Source of the DNA: an uncultured Desulfatitalea sp.
Lineage (GTDB): Bacteria > Desulfobacterota > Desulfobacteria > Desulfobacterales > Desulfosarcinaceae
Assembly: GCA_937868765.1 (NCBI GenBank)
Contig: CALMNL010000010.1
Location: 62,001-126,000 of the forward strand
Direction of reading: 5' to 3'
Length of the DNA: 64,000 nucleotides
The translations under genes and the position numbers were made by a program. This document shows, piece by piece, positions 60,560-64,000 of the stretch (positions are counted from its first letter, which is position 1; each line of letters opens with the position of its first letter). The notes under the pieces were generated by a model. That model was given only the letters and a program-made list of their open reading frames with translations. It ran no database searches and had not been told where the DNA came from.

Positions 60560-61462
60560 ATGACGAGAAGCAAATGGGTAATTGGCGTCGTTGCGCTGTG
60601 TGTGTTCTGGGCCATTGGTACCATCGCACCGGGCATGGCCGTGGGAGGCGCAGCCCATGGCGGGGAGGAACATAAATCGCCTAAGGTGGGCATCCTGCTG
60701 GTGGCCTTCGGCTCCAGCGAAACCTCGGCCCAGGTTTCCTTCGAAAACATCCAGCGCAAGGTGACGGCCGCCTTTCCAGCGGCCGACGTGCGTTGGGCGT
60801 ATACCTCCCATGTCATCCGCGCCAAGCTGGCCGACCGGGGCAAAGCATTGGATTCGCCGACCCTGGCCCTGGCCCGTCTGCAGGATGAAGGCTTCACCCG
60901 CGTGGTGGTGCAGTCGCTGCATACCATCGCCGGGGCCGAATACCAGGACCTTGAGCGCACCGTGAACGGATTCAAGGCCATGGAGGCTTTCCAGAAAATC
61001 GTGCTGGGCGATCCCCTCATGGTCACCCGGGCGGATGTGGCCGCCGTCGTGACCGCCATCACCGGCATTATACCCAAAGAACGCAAGCAGAGCGATGCGG
61101 TGGTGCTCATGGGCCACGGCACCTGCCATCCGGCCAGCGCTTATTACAGCGCCCTGGCTTTCCAACTGCAGCTGAAAGATGCCAACATCTTCCTGGGCAC
61201 GGTTGAAGGCTTTCCAGATATGGCGCTGGTTCAGAATCAGATGCAGGCGCGGCACATCCAAAAAGCCTTCTTGATGCCGTTCATGTCGGTGGCCGGCGAG
61301 CATGCGAAGAATGACATGGCCGGCGACGACTCCGATTCCTGGAAATCGCTTTTTTCCAAAGCCGGGATCGAGTGTGTGCCGGTGATGAAAGGCACCGCCG
61401 AGTATGATGCTTTCGTGGGCATCTGGGTGGGGCATATCAGGTCCGCGATGGAAGGTATTTAA
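60560..61462 (+). CDS. cbiK: secreted CbiK-type sirohydrochlorin cobaltochelatase
   Basis: A 300-residue class II chelatase with an N-terminal export signal (VIGVVALCVFWAIGTIA, cleavage after about residue 28-33), as in the periplasmic CbiKP of Desulfovibrio. Family metal-binding residues are present: His in MGHGTCHP (H186), Glu in GTVEGFP (E216) and His in AGEHAKND (H248). CbiK inserts Co2+ into sirohydrochlorin; the periplasmic forms are thought to act in metal or haem handling instead. GGGGAGAG is upstream of ATG 60560. It is the first gene behind the riboswitch and runs into the permease gene, with a two-base gap. Confidence 0.93.
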   Translation: MTRSKWVIGVVALCVFWAIGTIAPGMAVGGAAHGGEEHKSPKVGILLVAFGSSETSAQVSFENIQRKVTAAFPAADVRWAYTSHVIRAKLADRGKALDSPTLALARLQDEGFTRVVVQSLHTIAGAEYQDLERTVNGFKAMEAFQKIVLGDPLMVTRADVAAVVTAITGIIPKERKQSDAVVLMGHGTCHPASAYYSALAFQLQLKDANIFLGTVEGFPDMALVQNQMQARHIQKAFLMPFMSVAGEHAKNDMAGDDSDSWKSLFSKAGIECVPVMKGTAEYDAFVGIWVGHIRSAMEGI

Positions 61463-61464
61463 AC

Positions 61465-62496
61465 ATGCGCCGGGCGCCCTTCGGATGGATCATCGGGGGA
61501 CTGGCCCTGCTGCTGGCGGCGGAAGTCATTGTGGCCGCGGGCAGCGGGTTTCTTGAGATTCCCTTTAAGGAGGTGATCCGGATTCTGCTGGCCCAATTGA
61601 GCGGGACCGGGAGTTCGATTTCCCTTCCAAGGGAGTTGCCGCCGGTGGTGGTCATGGATGTACGTCTTCCGCGCATAATCACCGCGGCCCTGGTGGGCGG
61701 CGGGTTGGCGGCTTCGGGCGCCGTATTCCAAGGCATCCTGCGCAACCCTTTGGCCGATTCCTACACCCTGGGCGTTTCGGCCGGCGCTGCATTTGGCGCC
61801 GCACTGGCGCTGCTGGCCGACTTCACCCTGCTGGGGGTCTGGTCGGTGCCGGCCCTGGCCTTTGCCGGGGCCGTGGCCACGCTGCTGGCGGTCATCGGCC
61901 TGGCCGGAGCCGGAGCGGAGGGCGATTTTTCCTCCAGCAACCTGATTCTCTCCGGCATCATCGTGGCCGCCATCCTCTCGGCCGGGGTGAGCTTCATCAA
62001 GTATTTGGCCGACGAGCAGGTGGGGATCATCATCTTCTGGCTCATGGGCAGTTTCGCTTCCAAAGGATGGGGGGACGCCGGCCTGGTGGCGGTGGCGGTG
62101 GGCCTGGGGGGTGCGCTTTTCTGCTTCTTCAGCCGGGAACTCAATCTGCTGGCTCTGGGCAGCCGCACCGCAGGATCCCTGGGGGTCTCGCCGCGCAAGG
62201 CCGCGCTGGTGCTGCTGGTGGGGGCCTCCCTGGTGGCCGCGGTATGCGTGGCCGTCTCCGGTATCATCGGTTTCATGGGGCTGCTGGTGCCCCACATGGT
62301 ACGTTTTGTGACCGGCCCCGACAACCGTCGCCTGATCCCGGCATCGCTGTTGGCGGGTGCTTGTCTGCTGCTGTGCGCCGACACGGTGACCCGGGCCGTG
62401 CTGCCCCGGGAGATCCCCATCGGGGTGATCACGGCCCTCATCGGCGGTCCCTTTTTTTGCGTGATTTATCGAAGACGAATGCAGCCATGGAAATAA
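61465..62496 (+). CDS. btuC: BtuC/FecCD-type ABC transporter permease
   Basis: A 343-residue inner-membrane protein with about ten helices. Diagnostic segments are LPRIITAALVGGGLAASGAV, FQGILRNPLADSYTLGVSAG (the conserved RNPLAxP-type loop), FWLMGSF and SGIIGFMGLLVPHMVR. It forms the channel of a cobalamin or siderophore importer; behind a cobalamin riboswitch, a corrinoid or related substrate is most likely. The start follows cbiK after two bases. The last helix is followed by a short basic tail. Confidence 0.92.
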   Translation: MRRAPFGWIIGGLALLLAAEVIVAAGSGFLEIPFKEVIRILLAQLSGTGSSISLPRELPPVVVMDVRLPRIITAALVGGGLAASGAVFQGILRNPLADSYTLGVSAGAAFGAALALLADFTLLGVWSVPALAFAGAVATLLAVIGLAGAGAEGDFSSSNLILSGIIVAAILSAGVSFIKYLADEQVGIIIFWLMGSFASKGWGDAGLVAVAVGLGGALFCFFSRELNLLALGSRTAGSLGVSPRKAALVLLVGASLVAAVCVAVSGIIGFMGLLVPHMVRFVTGPDNRRLIPASLLAGACLLLCADTVTRAVLPREIPIGVITALIGGPFFCVIYRRRMQPWK

Positions 62497-62545
62497 AAGA
62501 GTGGCCTCCGGCGTATATGGCATCGATCTTCTGTCTGGGTGACGA

Positions 62546-63331
62546 ATGTTGACCACTGAAGACATCAATTTTTCCTACGGGGATAAAGGCCTCTTCAACG
62601 GGTTGTCGGTGAGCTTCGCACCAGGGTGCTTTTATGGCATCATCGGCCCTAACGGCAGCGGCAAGAGCACGCTCGTCGATCTGCTCTGCGGCCATCTGCG
62701 GCCGGGACGCGGCATGGTGACGCTATCGGGTCGCCGGTTGGACGGGCATTCGCGCAAAGCATTGGCCCGGCGGATCGCTCTGGTGCCCCAGGAACTGCGC
62801 ATGGATTTCCCCTTCACTTGCTATGAGATGGTGATGATGGGACGGTATCCGCACATCCCACGCTTTGCCGGACCCGGAGAGGAAGACCACCGCATCGTGG
62901 CGGCCGTTCTGGATGCCACCGGCCTTGCCGAAATGGCCGATCGGTGCATTCAGCGGTTGAGCGGCGGCGAGCGCCAGCGGGTGGTCTTTGCCCGGGCCCT
63001 GGCCCAGCAGACCGATGTGTTGCTCCTGGACGAGGCCACGGCCCACCAGGATATGCAGTATGCGTTGGGGCTGCTCAACTTGGTGGCCGGACGGGCGGCT
63101 CAGGGCGGATTGGTGATTGCCGTGATGCAGGATCTCAACCTGGCGGCGCTTTACTGCGATAAGCTGGTGTGTCTGCACCAAGGGCGGTTGTATGCCGCGG
63201 GCCCGACGGCCGAGGTATTGACCTCGGCCATGCTGCGGGCGGTGTTTCGGGTCGAAGCTCGAATAACCCGAGACCCCGATACGGCCACCCGCCGGGTGGC
63301 GTTTGCCAGGGGGGCTGCCAAATGCGCTTGA
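62546..63331 (+). CDS. btuD: BtuD/FecE-type ABC transporter ATPase
   Basis: A 261-residue ATPase with Walker A GPNGSGKSTLVD (near 36), Q loop (VPQELRMDFPFT), signature LSGGERQRV, Walker B DVLLLDEAT (with catalytic Glu) and H loop region (VIAVMQDLN, where the usual His is Gln: MQDLN instead of MHDLN). The Gln in the H loop is unusual for the family and may lower hydrolysis. It is read from the same transcript as btuC, 49 bases downstream, and overlaps the next gene by 10 bases. Confidence 0.92.
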   Translation: MLTTEDINFSYGDKGLFNGLSVSFAPGCFYGIIGPNGSGKSTLVDLLCGHLRPGRGMVTLSGRRLDGHSRKALARRIALVPQELRMDFPFTCYEMVMMGRYPHIPRFAGPGEEDHRIVAAVLDATGLAEMADRCIQRLSGGERQRVVFARALAQQTDVLLLDEATAHQDMQYALGLLNLVAGRAAQGGLVIAVMQDLNLAALYCDKLVCLHQGRLYAAGPTAEVLTSAMLRAVFRVEARITRDPDTATRRVAFARGAAKCA

Positions 63332-64000
63332 AAGTACTTAGCTTCGAGGTGTTTATGCTGCTGTGCCTGCTGCCGGCCGGAGCGCACGCTGCCGCGGGCG
63401 AGGTGCTCGTGGACGACGCGGGTCGCCGGGTGGTGGTGCCGCAGCCGTTTCAGCGGATCATTTCCCTTTACGGCGCGCATACCGAGAATCTCTTCGCCCT
63501 GGGGGCCCGGGATCAGTTGATCGGCGTGAGCGCCCATGAATCTTATCCGCCCGAGGCAAGCGCCAAGCCGGTTTTCTCGTACCACGGCGACCTGGAGATC
63601 TTCCTGGCGGCTCGTCCCGACCTGGTGCTGGTCCGGCCCATGATCGAGCGGGGCTATGCCCCCTTGGTCGACCGCCTGCAAAAGGCGGGCATCACCGTGG
63701 TGTCGCTGCAGCCGGCGACAGTGACCGAGATGTTCGCCTACTGGCGGGCCCTGGGCCTGCTCACCGGGCACAAGGCCGCCGCTGAGCAGATGGTGGCCGG
63801 CTTCCACGAGCGTACGACACGCATCGGTCTCCGTACGGCCTTGATTTCGAAGAAACAGCGGGTCTATTTCGAGGCCATTCACGACCGCATGCGCACCTTC
63901 TCTCCAGGCAGCATGGCCATCTTCGCCCTGGAGTGCGCCGGCGGCGTCAATGTGGCTGCCGATGCGGCCCCGCGGCAAGGTACCAATATCGCCGATTACG
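63322..64000 (+). CDS. btuF: BtuF-type periplasmic substrate-binding protein (partial)
   Basis: The first 226 codons; the gene runs past the window edge. Signal peptide (VFMLLCLLPAGAHAAAG) is followed by the helical-backbone binding-protein pattern of BtuF/FhuD: VDDAGRRVVVPQPFQRIIS, YGAHTENLFALGARDQLIGVS, ARPDLVLVRPMIE and LQKAGITVVSLQ. ATG 63322 lies inside the end of the ATPase gene. Together with btuC and btuD it completes an importer, placed under the cobalamin riboswitch; corrinoid uptake is the simplest reading. Confidence 0.85.
   Translation, partial: MRLKVLSFEVFMLLCLLPAGAHAAAGEVLVDDAGRRVVVPQPFQRIISLYGAHTENLFALGARDQLIGVSAHESYPPEASAKPVFSYHGDLEIFLAARPDLVLVRPMIERGYAPLVDRLQKAGITVVSLQPATVTEMFAYWRALGLLTGHKAAAEQMVAGFHERTTRIGLRTALISKKQRVYFEAIHDRMRTFSPGSMAIFALECAGGVNVAADAAPRQGTNIADY

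Overview
The window looks like chromosomal DNA of a GC-rich, Gram-negative anaerobe, most likely a Desulfobacterota (deltaproteobacterial) sulfate reducer of the Desulfosarcina/Desulfobacter type. This is inferred from a secreted CbiK-type cobaltochelatase behind a cobalamin riboswitch, many multi-PAS and hybrid histidine kinases, PAS domains with Cys-rich inserts, an FrhB-family iron-sulfur flavoprotein, and a small gene that makes sense only if UGA is read as selenocysteine. No rRNA, tRNA, CRISPR array or complete insertion sequence was seen.

Layout. 1-5.8 kb: a signalling cluster (receiver protein, two small ACT-like proteins, PAS histidine kinase, receiver-PAS-kinase, secreted protein of unknown function). 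5.8-9.0 kb: a less GC-rich accessory stretch with a DUF3024-like gene, a probable group II intron remnant, a Kef-type antiporter and a long hairpin. 9.0-11.7 kb: a four-PAS hybrid kinase. 11.9-21.4 kb (minus): a translationally coupled operon for bacterial alpha-2-macroglobulin, an MltF-like lytic transglycosylase and penicillin-binding protein 1C. 21.4-25.5 kb (minus): murJ, an FtsB-like gene, a TPR gene, a lipoprotein gene and coaBC. 25.5-37.7 kb: housekeeping genes rpsT, lptE, leuS, rng, yajC-secD-secF, dprA and topA. 37.7-44.3 kb: a PD40 lipoprotein and two tandem, related hybrid kinases, the second cut by an in-frame amber codon. 44.4-46.8 kb: FrhB-like protein, Nudix hydrolase and PagL-like outer-membrane protein. 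46.8-53.1 kb: a divergent envelope locus (SBP-OmpA fusion and coiled-coil membrane protein on one side; PspA, Ycf46-like AAA ATPase and YihG-like acyltransferase on the other). 53.2-55.4 kb (minus): host-attachment-family protein, L,D-transpeptidase and an Lpp-like alanine-zipper lipoprotein with a strong promoter. 55.6-59.8 kb: enoyl-CoA hydratase, an OmpR-type two-component pair, then a four-fold 11-bp direct repeat in front of msrAB and a selenocysteine-containing HMA-like protein. 60.2-64.0 kb: promoter, cobalamin riboswitch, terminator, then cbiK and a BtuCDF-type importer; the last gene runs off the window.

The most notable parts are (i) the regulator/kinase - 11-bp repeats - MsrAB - selenoprotein module, which reads as an envelope redox or metal stress response; (ii) the divergent PspA/AAA and SBP-OmpA locus, a plausible membrane-stress machine; (iii) the Lpp-like lipoprotein next to an L,D-transpeptidase, suggesting covalent tethering of outer membrane to wall; and (iv) the amber-split kinase. 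Much of the window concerns the cell envelope: murein synthesis and turnover, LPS assembly, lipid modification, Sec translocation and stress sensing.
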